A stretch of DNA of 64,000 bases from Wukongibacter sp050859025 (GCF_050859025.1 NZ_CP138200.1:3596001-3660000), one strand, 5' to 3'. Positions 15,488 to 24,999 are shown, numbered from the stretch's first letter. Program-made: numbers and translations. The notes: generated from the sequence alone by a model not told the origin.

Positions 15488-16969
15488 GGCTATTATTTTT
15501 CTTTTTCTATCTACCATCTCATCTACTCGCCTTATATACTCATCAACATTTTTTACATTTGGAACTCTTTCAAATCTATTTTCACTAGGGGCAGTAATTT
15601 TTGATATAGCACCTGCTCCAAGGGCTATTATTGATTGTTTTTCCTCCATTATCTGCATATTATAAATGCATTCATGATCCTTTTTAGCATATCCTACATT
15701 CTCAAGATTACCTACCATATATTTCTGCCTGTACATATAGTAAGGAAACATATCTATTTTCAAGGCATAGTTTTTAGTCAAATCTAGCATTTCCTTAGCT
15801 AATACTTCCTTAGCCATTTCAAAGTCATCTATGGATTCATTTAGTTTGGAACTCTTCTTAACAGCTAGAGTATGTACCGTAAGATTTTCAGGGTTAAGTC
15901 TTTTAATTACCTCAAGGGTATTCCTAACTTCCTTTAGTCCCTCATCTGGAAGGCCGATAATCATATCCATATTGATTGTTCTAAAACCTATTTCTTTTGC
16001 TTCATAGAATGCTCTTTCTATTTCTTCTGGACTATGTTTTCTTCCAATAAGCTTTAAAGTTTCAACGTTCATTGTTTGAGGATTAATACTGATTCTTTCC
16101 ACGCCATTTAGCTTTAGTGTCTTTAGCTTATACTTATCTATTGTATCAGGTCTTCCCGCTTCAACTGTAAATTCCTTTAAACTTGTTACATCAAAGCTTT
16201 TAAGTATTGTATTAATAAGCATATCAAGCTGTTTTGCCGACAAGGTAGTAGGTGTACCTCCACCTATATAAATAGTTTCTATCCTTTTCCCGTAATCATA
16301 CAATAGACTACTTGTCTCTGATATTTCGTTCTTCAAAGCCTGTAGATATTCATCGACCTTGCTACTTCCATCCCTTATCGGATTAGATGGGAAGGAACAG
16401 TACACACATCTTGTGGGACAAAACGGAATGCTTATATATAAGCTGACTAAATCTTCATTAATTGGATAGATATGCTTCCTTTCGCAGAGTGCCACCTCAG
16501 TTACAAGTTTTATTTTTTCTTCTTTGATTTTATATTCATCATTGAGAATTCTTTTTATCTCATCTAAACTCTTTTTCTCATCTAAAAGTTCATGTACTAT
16601 TTTTGTGGGTCTAATTCCAGTTAATATTCCCCAAGGTAAGTCAACTTTAAAGGTTTTAATTAAAGACTCAAAAATGTTTAATTTAATCCTTCTCTTTAGT
16701 CCTTTTCTTTCTTCAATATCGCTTATTATATCTGATACTTCATAGCTTGTTTCATTTATATCGCTTAGCTCATTATTATTTAGAACCTTAGTTATTATCT
16801 TATATTTATTATTTTCCTTTATAACTTCGTTTATTAAAACTAGCCCTTCGCTGTCTGTCCTCAGACTATGGGCTTCTATAAATTTTATATTTTTAAATAG
16901 ACCAAAAATTTTAATTAATTCTCCAACCTCATATCTAAAATCATGTCCCCTTAATACTACATTTACCAT
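15479..16969 (-). CDS. hemZ: HemZ-type radical SAM coproporphyrinogen dehydrogenase
   Basis: A 496-residue radical SAM enzyme with the HemN-like iron-sulfur motif CPTRCVYC (C-x3-C-x2-C) near residue 180, then GGGTPTTL and the HemN-type order of downstream motifs. HemZ proteins have an extra N-terminal region of about 170 residues, as here (WGILTGIRPTKIVHELLD just before the barrel). They are credited with oxygen-independent coproporphyrinogen oxidation, though many relatives may have other roles. The ATG chosen follows AGGGTGG; an upstream start would lie in the neighbouring gene. No other haem genes are nearby; the position beside hisS is conserved in Clostridia. Confidence 0.88.
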   Translation of the reverse strand: MVNVVLRGHDFRYEVGELIKIFGLFKNIKFIEAHSLRTDSEGLVLINEVIKENNKYKIITKVLNNNELSDINETSYEVSDIISDIEERKGLKRRIKLNIFESLIKTFKVDLPWGILTGIRPTKIVHELLDEKKSLDEIKRILNDEYKIKEEKIKLVTEVALCERKHIYPINEDLVSLYISIPFCPTRCVYCSFPSNPIRDGSSKVDEYLQALKNEISETSSLLYDYGKRIETIYIGGGTPTTLSAKQLDMLINTILKSFDVTSLKEFTVEAGRPDTIDKYKLKTLKLNGVERISINPQTMNVETLKLIGRKHSPEEIERAFYEAKEIGFRTINMDMIIGLPDEGLKEVRNTLEVIKRLNPENLTVHTLAVKKSSKLNESIDDFEMAKEVLAKEMLDLTKNYALKIDMFPYYMYRQKYMVGNLENVGYAKKDHECIYNMQIMEEKQSIIALGAGAISKITAPSENRFERVPNVKNVDEYIRRVDEMVDRKRKIIALT

Positions 16970-16979
16970 ATTTCCACCC

Positions 16980-17162
16980 TTAGTAATATTTATTAATTTC
17001 ACTCCTAAGATTATTTATTTGTTCATTTGAAACAGATAAAGCCTTAGCAATTTCTTCAGTACTATATCCAGAATCAACCATTCTCATTAGCTCATCACAA
17101 TCAATATCCATGAAGTTATTTTTACTATTGTTGTCAAAGTAATTATTAACCTTTTTAGCCAT
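16980..17162 (-). CDS. Small helix-turn-helix-like protein
   Basis: A 60-residue protein (MAKKVNNYFDN...) with start ATG 6 bases after TAGGAGGAG. The C-terminal half, STEEIAKALSVSNEQINNLRSEI, looks like a helix-turn-helix. The N-terminus is rich in Asn and Asp. It ends 10 bases before hemZ and is probably co-transcribed with it. No named family is recognised; DNA binding is an inference from the helix pattern. Confidence 0.65.
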   Translation of the reverse strand: MAKKVNNYFDNNSKNNFMDIDCDELMRMVDSGYSTEEIAKALSVSNEQINNLRSEINKYY

Positions 17163-17242
17163 TTTAACTCCTCCTAAAAAATAATTTAAGAGTATTTTCT
17201 CCATATGGCTTGAAGGGTATTCATTAGTTTTGACAAAAACTA

Positions 17243-17306
17243 TCAGGGTGCCTCGTAATGATGGATTTCTGCTTTATCTGAAATCCATTCACTCTGAAAC
17301 ACCCTG
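17243..17306 (-). terminator. Terminator after the MBL hydrolase gene
   Basis: Outer stem TCAGGGTG / CACCCTGA encloses an inner stem GGATTTC / GAAATCC; on the minus strand it is followed by TAGTTTTTG. It starts 9 bases after the stop codon of the MBL gene. Confidence 0.75.
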
Positions 17307-17314
17307 AAATCGAA

Positions 17315-17935
17315 CTATCGTAAGAAAGGATTTTTAACCCTTTCTATACCTATTGTTGATTCTGGACCGTGGCCTGGATATACTTTTACTCCATCATCAT
17401 ATATTAATAGCTTGTTTTTTATCGAACTAATAATCGCCTCGAAGGAACCACCTTCAAAATCTGTTCTTCCGATGGAGTTAGCAAATAAAGTATCTCCTGT
17501 AAAAATCATATCTCCAACCTTAATAGATATTCCTCCTGGAGTATGTCCAGGGGTATGAATAACCTTTAACTCTAGCTCACCTAGATTAATAGTTTCCCCA
17601 TCTTCTAAAAAACTATCGGCTAAAAAGGCTACATCAGGTCCACTCATAAGACTAGACAGATTTTTAGCAGCATTTTTTATTAAATATTCATCTTCTTTAT
17701 GGATTAATATCCTAGCATCAGAATTTTTCTTTATTTCTTCAACTCCTCCAATATGGTCTCCGTGACCGTGGGTCAAGATGATGTATTCAAGTTCAAACCC
17801 ATTTGTTTTTATCTTTTGTAAAATTGTCTCCGCATCCCCACCTGGATCAATAACAGCAGCTTTATTAGTTTTCTGACAGGCAATCAGATAACAATTGGCT
17901 GCATAAATTCCCGCCGGTATCCTTTCCAAATACAT
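17315..17935 (-). CDS. MBL-fold metallohydrolase (glyoxalase II-like)
   Basis: A 206-residue cytoplasmic metallo-beta-lactamase-fold hydrolase. Metal ligands are in THGHGDHIGG (HxHxDH), HTPGHTPGG, FTGDTLF and YPGHGPES, so both zinc sites are intact. This short group (about 200-210 residues, YcbL/BaeB-like) hydrolyses thioesters such as hydroxyacyl-thiols, but the substrate cannot be read from the sequence. ATG follows AAGGAG. It sits 12 bases after dtd in the conserved relA-dtd-MBL-hemZ-hisS order. Confidence 0.88.
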   Translation of the reverse strand: MYLERIPAGIYAANCYLIACQKTNKAAVIDPGGDAETILQKIKTNGFELEYIILTHGHGDHIGGVEEIKKNSDARILIHKEDEYLIKNAAKNLSSLMSGPDVAFLADSFLEDGETINLGELELKVIHTPGHTPGGISIKVGDMIFTGDTLFANSIGRTDFEGGSFEAIISSIKNKLLIYDDGVKVYPGHGPESTIGIERVKNPFLR

Positions 17936-17947
17936 TATATCAACTCC

Positions 17948-18397
17948 TTAAAAGATTTTGTTGCTATCAACTAGTATTGTAACTGGTCCATCATTTGAAA
18001 GATTCACTAGCATATGCTCTCTAAAAACTCCTGTTCCAACCTTCAATCCTTTTTTCCTAACCTGTGAAACAAAATCTTCGTAAAGCTTATTGGCAATCTC
18101 TGGCTTAGCTGCCTTCATAAAATTAGGTCTTCTTCCCTTTCTACAGTCTCCTAATAGCGTAAATTGAGAAACAACAAGCATCTCACCATCTATATCTAAA
18201 ACTGAAAGATTCAGTTTATCATTCTCATCTTCAAAAATACGTAGATTAGTGATCTTTTCTACCATATATTTGACATCATCTATGCTGTCTCCATCTTCTA
18301 CACCTAAGAGTATCATAAGTCCTTGCCCGATACTTCCAGTCGTCTTATCTTCAACAGTTACCTTAGCATCACTAACTCTTTGTACAACCGCTCTCAT
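17948..18397 (-). CDS. dtd: D-aminoacyl-tRNA deacylase
   Basis: A 149-residue DTD. It removes D-amino acids (and glycine from tRNA-Ala) wrongly attached to tRNA. Signature motifs are VVSQFTLLGDCRKGRRPNF and NDGPVT. The start is MRAVVQRVS, the usual N-terminus; the frame is open further upstream but without homology. It is in one run with relA/spoT (60 bases) and the MBL gene. In a cell that makes D-ornithine and D-alanine by fermentation this protection may be particularly useful (inference). Confidence 0.96.
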   Translation of the reverse strand: MRAVVQRVSDAKVTVEDKTTGSIGQGLMILLGVEDGDSIDDVKYMVEKITNLRIFEDENDKLNLSVLDIDGEMLVVSQFTLLGDCRKGRRPNFMKAAKPEIANKLYEDFVSQVRKKGLKVGTGVFREHMLVNLSNDGPVTILVDSNKIF

Positions 18398-18456
18398 ACT
18401 ACTCTTCTCCCTCCTATAGCCATGATATCTTAAAACATAAAATAACATAACTACTA

Positions 18457-20625
18457 TTACGATATAACTCTTTTAACCTCTATTACATCCTTCATTGATC
18501 TAAATTTATTCATTAGCTTTGAAAGTTGCTGAGTATCTGATATTTCTATAGTTAAGTTTATAATTACTACTTTTTCCTTGGTAGTTCTAGCATTGATTGC
18601 TGAAATTTGTAATTTTGATTCAGAAATCATAGTAGTCATCTCAGCCAATATACCCTTTCTGTCTCTAGATACAATCTGTATCTCAGCTGAATAAGAAATC
18701 TTCTTACCTACATCCCATTCCACATCAATCAATCTATCATAAGAATCATGATCACTTTGTATATTGGGACAATCCTCACGATGTACAGTAACACCTCTGC
18801 CTCTAGTAATATATCCAACTATTTCATCACCAGGAACTGGGCTACAGCACTTAGCAAATCTCACTAGAATATTATCTATTCCTTTAACAGTGACTCCCTG
18901 TTGAGTCTTCTTGTTATTCTTTCTTTTAGAAACATTTGGTTGAATATTATCAGATTCTTCAACTGGTTTATTTTCTTTATGCTTTTCTTTATAAAATTCC
19001 TTTAGCTTAGGTATAACCTGATTTAATGCTATTCCACCATAACCAATAGCCGCATACAGATCCTCTATACTATTAAAACGAAGTTTTTTCATAACGGCAG
19101 TCAGCCACTCCGTCTTTAACAGTTCCTTATATGAATACCCCTGCCTCTTTGCTTCCTTTTCAAGCATCTCCTTACCTCTTTGGGTATTCTCTTCCCTTCT
19201 TTCCTTTTTAAACCATTGTCTTATTTTATTCTTCGCTTGGGTACTTTTAACAAATTTAAGCCAATCTCTACTAGGCCCATTACTATTGTTAGATGTTAAT
19301 ATATCAATAATATTGCCAGTTTTCAATTTATGATCTAATGGTACTATACGTCCATCTACCTTTGCTCCAATACATTTATTCCCTACAGCAGAGTGGATTT
19401 TATATGCAAAATCAACAGGCGTTGACCCAACAGGAAGGTCTATTACATCTCCCTTTGGCGTAAATACAAAGACCTCATTAGTAAATAAGTCAATTTTCAA
19501 TGATTCCATAAATTCCTTAGGATCTTTTAACTCTCTTTGCCATTCTAATAACTGTCTAAGCCACGCTAACTTTTTATCCATTTCCTCTTCATCATTTTTA
19601 CCTTCTTTATACTTCCAATGAGCTGCAATACCGTACTCAGCCACTCTATGCATCTCCCAGGTTCTTATCTGAATCTCAAATGGCTCTCCCATAGGTCCTA
19701 TAACTGTTGTATGCAAAGATTGATACATGTTGGATTTAGGCATAGCTATATAATCTTTAAACCTTCCAGGTATTGGCTTCCATTTTGTATGAACTATCCC
19801 CAGTATTGCATAACAATCCTTAAGATTATCTACCAAGACTCTTATTGCCGTTAGGTCAAAGATTTCTTCAAAGGTCTTATTTTGGTATACCATCTTCTTA
19901 TATATACTATAAAAATGCTTTGGTCTACCATATATCTCGTATTCGAATTCATGATCATTTAGATCTTCCTCTAATTGGTTAATAACAAGATTTATATAAT
20001 CTTCTCTTTCTTTTCTTTTCTTAGCTACTTTTTCAACTAGATCATAATATCCTTCAGGGTCAATATACCTTAGACATAGATCCTCAAACTCCCATTTTAT
20101 TTTAGATATACCTAACCTATTAGCTATGGGAACATAAATTTCTAGGGTTTCCATTGCCTTTTCTTTCTTTTTAGCTTCATTCATGTATTCAAGAGTTCTC
20201 ATGTTATGAAGACGGTCAACAAGCTTTATAAGTATTACCCTTATATCCTTTGCCATAGCCAGAAACATTTTTCTTAAGTTCTCAGCTTGTCTTTCCTCTT
20301 TTGTCTCATATGTGAACTTTTTAAGTTTAGTAACCCCATCTACTAATATGGCCACTTCTTCTCCAAATTCCCTCGTTATATCATCAAAAGAATACTTTGT
20401 ATCCTCTATAACATCGTGCAATAGCCCAGCAATAATTGTACTTTCATCCAGTTCTAATTCCGCTAGTATAAGAGCAACATTCTCTGGATGAATAAAAAAT
20501 TTTTCTCCTGACTTCCTATATTGACCTTCATGGGCACTGTCAGCGAAGTTAAAAGCCCTAATTATCCTTGATAAATCATAATGAGGGTTATACTGTTTTA
20601 TTTTTTCTATGAAATTTTCTAACAT
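18457..20625 (-). CDS. relA: Bifunctional (p)ppGpp synthetase/hydrolase
   Basis: A 722-residue long RSH protein. It has the HD hydrolase domain (LLHDVIEDT near residue 70), synthetase domain (with MYQSLHTTVIG), TGS domain (FTPKGDVIDLPVGSTPVDFAY) and C-terminal ACT domain. The hydrolase motif is intact, so it should both make and break the stringent-response alarmone, as usual for the single Rel of Firmicutes. ATG follows AGAGGGTGATG. It lies in the classical apt-rel-dtd order. Confidence 0.96.
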   Translation of the reverse strand: MLENFIEKIKQYNPHYDLSRIIRAFNFADSAHEGQYRKSGEKFFIHPENVALILAELELDESTIIAGLLHDVIEDTKYSFDDITREFGEEVAILVDGVTKLKKFTYETKEERQAENLRKMFLAMAKDIRVILIKLVDRLHNMRTLEYMNEAKKKEKAMETLEIYVPIANRLGISKIKWEFEDLCLRYIDPEGYYDLVEKVAKKRKEREDYINLVINQLEEDLNDHEFEYEIYGRPKHFYSIYKKMVYQNKTFEEIFDLTAIRVLVDNLKDCYAILGIVHTKWKPIPGRFKDYIAMPKSNMYQSLHTTVIGPMGEPFEIQIRTWEMHRVAEYGIAAHWKYKEGKNDEEEMDKKLAWLRQLLEWQRELKDPKEFMESLKIDLFTNEVFVFTPKGDVIDLPVGSTPVDFAYKIHSAVGNKCIGAKVDGRIVPLDHKLKTGNIIDILTSNNSNGPSRDWLKFVKSTQAKNKIRQWFKKERREENTQRGKEMLEKEAKRQGYSYKELLKTEWLTAVMKKLRFNSIEDLYAAIGYGGIALNQVIPKLKEFYKEKHKENKPVEESDNIQPNVSKRKNNKKTQQGVTVKGIDNILVRFAKCCSPVPGDEIVGYITRGRGVTVHREDCPNIQSDHDSYDRLIDVEWDVGKKISYSAEIQIVSRDRKGILAEMTTMISESKLQISAINARTTKEKVVIINLTIEISDTQQLSKLMNKFRSMKDVIEVKRVIS

Positions 20626-20669
20626 TAAATCATCACCCTCTACAGCCTAAAAATAAATAAGAACAAAGC

Positions 20670-20780
20670 CTATTTTAGAGAGTTCCTAGTGAAACTTAAT
20701 TTATACATATCAAAATATCCGACGGTTCCAAGGCTTTTTGATATGTACAAATTAAATTTTACAGGAATCTCCATATAAAG
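20670..20780. repeat. Family A palindromic repeat, copy A2
   Basis: The 516-base gap between rel and apt holds this palindrome: ends ctattttagagagttcc and ggaatctccatataaag pair, and the inner arms are aaacttaatttatacatatc and gatatgtacaaattaaattt. The rest of the gap is AT-rich and holds only the apt terminator. Confidence 0.75.
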
Positions 20781-21040
20781 ATTGACTTTCTTTACACTCA
20801 TAATGGAAATTATATTTAAAAAATCCGTTACACTTTAAAATATTTTTCAAATGTCATTCTCAGTATCAGCAAGCTTTTATATTTTCTTGGTTACTTATAA
20901 TATGTCAAATAGACGAAAATATATTTGTGAATTTGTAAAGATATTCGACTTTATAAAATTATATTGTCTACCTATGTTTGATGATTGTATAATGTATACC
21001 CAATAAGAGCTAATAAATTCAGTAAATATATTATATAATA

Positions 21041-21078
21041 AAAAAGTCATTTTTCATAGTTTTTCAAAATGACTTTTT
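21041..21078 (-). terminator. Terminator after apt
   Basis: A perfect 13-bp inverted repeat (AAAAAGTCATTTT / AAAATGACTTTTT) ends in T on the minus strand. It lies 64 bases after the apt stop. Confidence 0.85.
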
Positions 21079-21141
21079 GTATCAATCGACTAAATTCGAT
21101 TTATTTAGTATAAACATACTAAAATATTTAATAGCTATTTA

Positions 21142-21654
21142 TTAATATTTAATTATAGATCTCACATCATAATCCTTTAATGTATCTTTTCCCTTTAAGA
21201 ACTCTAATTCTATTAAAAATACCATACCTACCACTTCTCCACCCAATTGCTCCACTAACTTCACTGTGGACAAGGTTGTTCCACCAGTAGCTAATAGGTC
21301 ATCGGCAATTAAAACTTTATCTCCGGGCTTGATGGCATCCTTATGCATTTCTAATGCATCAGTACCGTATTCTAATTGATACTCATATTTTACTGTTTCC
21401 GCCGGAAGTTTACCAGGCTTTCTTACTGGAACAAAGCCTTTCTTTGTAGCATAAGACATTGGTGCACCAATTAAAAAGCCCCTTGCTTCTGGTCCAATAA
21501 TAACATCAAATTCTATATCCTTTACTTTCTCTATGCATAGGTCTATAGCAGCCTTATATGCCTCACCGTCTTGAAGTAAAGTGGTAATATCCTTGAAGCT
21601 TATGCCTTCCTTTGGAAAATCTTCTATAACCCTAATTTTATCCACTAAATTCAC
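21142..21654 (-). CDS. apt: Adenine phosphoribosyltransferase
   Basis: A 170-residue purine salvage enzyme that makes AMP from adenine and PRPP. The PRPP loop is VLIADDLLATGGT (about 115-127); GPEARGFLIGAP is the other family motif. Start is GTG, 7 bases after AAGGAGG. Length is normal. It stands between the RecJ-like gene and rel, as in many Clostridia. Confidence 0.96.
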   Translation of the reverse strand: MNLVDKIRVIEDFPKEGISFKDITTLLQDGEAYKAAIDLCIEKVKDIEFDVIIGPEARGFLIGAPMSYATKKGFVPVRKPGKLPAETVKYEYQLEYGTDALEMHKDAIKPGDKVLIADDLLATGGTTLSTVKLVEQLGGEVVGMVFLIELEFLKGKDTLKDYDVRSIIKY

Positions 21655-21677
21655 TTTAAAACCTCCTTAAAATCTAT

Positions 21678-21784
21678 TATATAGGGTTTACATAGTAAAA
21701 CTTAATTTATACATGTACAAATACTCAGTGCTTCTGGGAGTTTTGGACATGTATAAATTAAAGTCTTTACTTAAATCCCTATAG
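21678..21784. repeat. Family A palindromic repeat, copy A3
   Basis: An imperfect palindrome: tatatagggtttacatag at one end, aaatccctata at the other, with acttaatttatacatgtac / acatgtataaattaaagt arms. It is nearly identical to the reverse complement of copy A10 at 45637-45745. It stands in tandem with A4, sharing about six bases. Confidence 0.9.
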
Positions 21785-21884
21785 AACTCACATAGCAAAG
21801 CTTAATTTACACATATCAAAATATCCGATGGTCCTGAGGATTCTTGATGGGTATAAGTTAAAGTTTCTACTCAAATCTCTATAC
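21779..21884. repeat. Family A palindromic repeat, copy A4
   Basis: Begins ctatagaactcacatagc and ends tcaaatctctatac, with arms cttaatttacacatatc and gatgggtataagttaaag. Its end holds the stop codon of the RecJ-like gene (21879-21881). Confidence 0.85.
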
Positions 21885-24029
21885 TTTATTAAAATCAATA
21901 ATAAAAGCATTTTTAGTATATGCCTTAAATCTATCCTTTAAAAAACAAATATTTGTATAAAGCTTTGTGGCTGTAATATCTATTTTCTTCTTAGGCGGTG
22001 GTAATAATTCTAAACTCAAGCCTTCACCATTATGACTAAAGTTTAAAAGCTTCGCATCTGATAATATATTTAAAGCAATTCTAAGTTTAGGATAATTCAT
22101 TTTATATAAGTTCTTTATTATATTTTGATATAGAATTTGACTATTATCCGCACCAGCCTTTAGATATTTGTAAAGCTCTGCTAAATCGTCTCTAGTAGGA
22201 ATGGAATCCTTAAAAAATTCAGTCACTGCTTTACATTCATCCTTATTGTAAAGCAGATGAATAGTGCTGTGAAACTCTGATAGTATATTCACTTCTTCCT
22301 CAAATAATGGTATATCATACAGATAAATATTTTCATATTTTTCAAAATTAAAATTTTTTAAAACAGGATTAACAACAATTGCACTGTTTTTATTACTTGA
22401 AGGATAGTTAAAACTAATATTATCGAGTAGTTCAAAGTTTTTGTTATCACTTAAAAGCAAGAATAGATCAATAAATCCGTCTACTGTATTAATTAGTATC
22501 AAATTAGAATTATTAGATTTCAAATTATCAATAACATACCTAGCTTTATCTCTAATGTTACGCAAATCTTTGATATTTCTATAACTAGATTTCATAGTAA
22601 AATATTCATAATTTCTTATCTTCTCTGTAAAAGACTTGTAGTAACTATGTATAAGATCATTTTCTCTATAGGCATCTTCACATCGTCTTCTCAAATCCTT
22701 TATAATTAGCTTTATAACTTCAATGTCTTTAAAGGAACTTAGTTCTAAGTTGAATGCCAAATCTATTTTTTCATGTTTGGACAATGTAATATTGGCTTTA
22801 GCTAAAGCCGGTGCTATACAGTCAAAAATCCGATTTTCATCTTGAACAAGAAGCTTTAAGTCTTCTTCATCTTTACCGAAACTAGTAACGCTCTCCACAG
22901 TAATTTTACTATAGGAGAATAATGGTTTCGGATTCCCAATCCCAAAGGGACGAAGCAAATTTATTTCTTCGATTAAATTGAAACCTATATCTTTGACATC
23001 GATTTCCATATCAATTTTACAAATCTCAGCTTCGTACTTTTCAATCCTACTATTATTAGTCATAAAATCACTATACAACCTTTTGCAAATTTCCATAGCT
23101 TCACCATGACTTTGAGATAATAAAAGCTTTACAATCACAGACTCTCCATCACTTTTTTCAGATAAATGTCCAAGATATGCAATAGTTCTAGGTATATCTT
23201 CAAATTCAAACTCTCTATTATCGCAGCAAAAGGTTTGAATAAAGGTTCTAAGTCCGAGGTTAGTTGTATCTGGAAGAACTTCTAAACCAATTTTCGCCAG
23301 TACTCTATTTTCATCTATAATAGGCAAGCCATCGGCGAAAACTCCTAAGGCAACAATGTCTAAATCCCTAAATTGTTTAGAAACCTTTTCATCCCTAGTA
23401 AGAACTTGAATCAATTTTAATGCTATCCCAACACAAGATAGCATTTTAAATGGATAAGTAGATTCCTTACTCCTTGGATTAATAACTGCTTTTGATTTTG
23501 GACCATCTTCTTTGTAGTCAATATTATCAATTATGATTACATCAATATTCTTTGAATATGCATATTCAACAATTTCATTAGTTTCAACTTGACAGCCTGA
23601 GCAAATAATCAAATCTCCGCCCATAGACTTAATATAATCAATAGATTCAAGGGCAATTTTAGATTTTTGCTTAATTGTATCGTCTATATAGTATCTAAAT
23701 CCATATTCAATTGACATAAGATATCTAGATAATATTACTACAGATATTATGCCTTCAATGTAATCGCTCCCATACAGCCAAAGGTTTTCATGGTTTTCAA
23801 TTGCTCTATTAATTCTATCAACTGCTTTATCCATATCACTAAGTAATAATGGATCATGTAGTTGGCTTAATTCGGGATTTAGAAAAGTCTTAGCATTATC
23901 AATCTTGTTTATGCCTCTATTTAGTAGAAGCCTTGCTGTAATATCTGAGATTCCCAATTGTTCTATAAATTCTTGTAATTTCACATTATTGTATTCAAAA
24001 TAGCTCCACAATTTATTATGCAATTCCAT
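21879..24029 (-). CDS. RecJ-like protein with lost catalytic motifs
   Basis: A 716-residue protein at the position where Clostridia usually have recJ (between secF/lapA and apt). It aligns to RecJ throughout: the N-terminal LLLNRGI and FLNPELSQLHDPLLLSDMD, then the DHH-like domain, the OB fold (LLRPFGIGNPKP) and the Firmicute RecJ C-terminal domain. However, the nuclease motifs are changed: YGSDYIEGI for YGDYDADG, CSGC for VDTG, IIDNIDY for ITDHH, and RTIAYLGHL for RLNAVGR. The DHHA1 domain with GGHxxAAG appears to be missing between about 340 and 360. Only FADGLPI keeps its aspartate. It is therefore probably not a nuclease and may act as a structural factor. The frame is fully open, so it is not a decaying pseudogene. 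Confidence 0.8.
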   Translation of the reverse strand: MELHNKLWSYFEYNNVKLQEFIEQLGISDITARLLLNRGINKIDNAKTFLNPELSQLHDPLLLSDMDKAVDRINRAIENHENLWLYGSDYIEGIISVVILSRYLMSIEYGFRYYIDDTIKQKSKIALESIDYIKSMGGDLIICSGCQVETNEIVEYAYSKNIDVIIIDNIDYKEDGPKSKAVINPRSKESTYPFKMLSCVGIALKLIQVLTRDEKVSKQFRDLDIVALGVFADGLPIIDENRVLAKIGLEVLPDTTNLGLRTFIQTFCCDNREFEFEDIPRTIAYLGHLSEKSDGESVIVKLLLSQSHGEAMEICKRLYSDFMTNNSRIEKYEAEICKIDMEIDVKDIGFNLIEEINLLRPFGIGNPKPLFSYSKITVESVTSFGKDEEDLKLLVQDENRIFDCIAPALAKANITLSKHEKIDLAFNLELSSFKDIEVIKLIIKDLRRRCEDAYRENDLIHSYYKSFTEKIRNYEYFTMKSSYRNIKDLRNIRDKARYVIDNLKSNNSNLILINTVDGFIDLFLLLSDNKNFELLDNISFNYPSSNKNSAIVVNPVLKNFNFEKYENIYLYDIPLFEEEVNILSEFHSTIHLLYNKDECKAVTEFFKDSIPTRDDLAELYKYLKAGADNSQILYQNIIKNLYKMNYPKLRIALNILSDAKLLNFSHNGEGLSLELLPPPKKKIDITATKLYTNICFLKDRFKAYTKNAFIIDFNKV

Positions 24030-24097
24030 ATTTTCACCTATAATTAAGCTCTATTAAAGTATAGTGACATAAGATTACTGTTCTTTTTTATACAAAT

Positions 24098-24143
24098 ATT
24101 TATCATATAATAAGAAACAATCACTTCTTATTATATGATAAAT
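24098..24143. other. Perfect 19-bp palindrome upstream of the RecJ-like gene
   Basis: ATTTATCATATAATAAGAA is repeated in inverse orientation after 8 bases. No T run follows on either strand, so it is not a standard terminator. It lies about 70 bases before the RecJ-like start codon in a 445-base gap that also holds repeat B1 and the LapA terminator. It could be a protein binding site. Confidence 0.7.
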
Positions 24144-24269
24144 TTCAATTTGATTCAACATGTTTTAGCTTCTATATCCCTTTATCAAAAGATTTATAAT
24201 AGAATTCTACGTTTCATCTGGCTCAAATTGCACCTTTTATACAGCATATAACAAAAACTCAAGAAACAA

Positions 24270-24374
24270 CTATATAGAACGCACTTATAAATCTACATTT
24301 TGATTTCTTTAATAGCCAAGATTTCAAGGCTTTTAAAGGAATCAAAATGTAAAAGATTTATTGCGACTTCTATA
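24270..24374. repeat. Family B palindromic repeat, copy B1
   Basis: Ends ctatatagaacgcac and gcgacttctata; arms tataaatctacattttgatt and aatcaaaatgtaaaagattta around a core aatagccaagatttcaaggc. The orientation is inverse to B2-B4. Confidence 0.85.
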
Positions 24375-24426
24375 ACATTCCTATTTTTTGTCAAATTCTA
24401 GTTTAAGAACTAACTTCAAAAAAATG

Positions 24427-24455
24427 GACCAAGGTTCTCTCAATCTTGATCGGTC
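24427..24455 (-). terminator. Terminator after the LapA-like gene
   Basis: GACCaagattgagagaa-type stem (GACCGATCAAG / CTTGGTC) followed on the minus strand by CATTTTTTT, 20 bases past the stop codon. Confidence 0.75.
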
Positions 24456-24474
24456 TATTCTATATATTTAAATC

Positions 24475-24861
24475 TTACACTTGCCCTTCATCGCCTTCTT
24501 TAGGCTTTTCTTCATCTAGAATTACCGGCTTATCTATTCCTTCTATATTATCATTTATCACATCATTTTCATTAGTTTCACTCTCTAAGCTGTCAACGGG
24601 TTTAAACTCTGCCAACTGATTTTCTAGTCCCTTTATTTTATTTTGAAGTTCACGAATTTTTAAGCTTGATTTAACCCTATTTACCATTCCTAAAAGCGCT
24701 ACTATTATTGCACCAATAGCAGCCGATCCTAGGATAATTATTGCCTGGGAAAATTCAAACTGTTTCCATAATAATTTTATGGTAACAGGATCAGAGTTCA
24801 TTACTGCAAATATGGAAACAAGTATAGCAAAAACTAGGGAAAATATAAATAAAATTTGCAT
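24475..24861 (-). CDS. LapA (DUF1049)-domain membrane protein
   Basis: A 128-residue protein with two membrane helices (about 2-22 and 40-62), the small glycine-containing turn typical of LapA/YciS proteins, then a coiled-coil (IRELQNKIKGLENQLAEF) and an acidic disordered tail. In proteobacteria LapA helps lipopolysaccharide assembly; in Firmicutes the role is unknown. ATG follows a GGAGAGG-type site. It is between secF and the RecJ-like gene and ends with its own terminator. Confidence 0.8.
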   Translation of the reverse strand: MQILFIFSLVFAILVSIFAVMNSDPVTIKLLWKQFEFSQAIIILGSAAIGAIIVALLGMVNRVKSSLKIRELQNKIKGLENQLAEFKPVDSLESETNENDVINDNIEGIDKPVILDEEKPKEGDEGQV

Positions 24862-24999
24862 AAAACCTCTCCTCCATCACTCTCAAAATTTTGAATAGTA
24901 TTTAGTATTCAACAAAAACTTCTTTTTTCCTTCTAATTTCTAGATTATTCCTATAAAAAAAGATTACATTTAGAAGATTTTTATTAAAAACTAAAAAAA

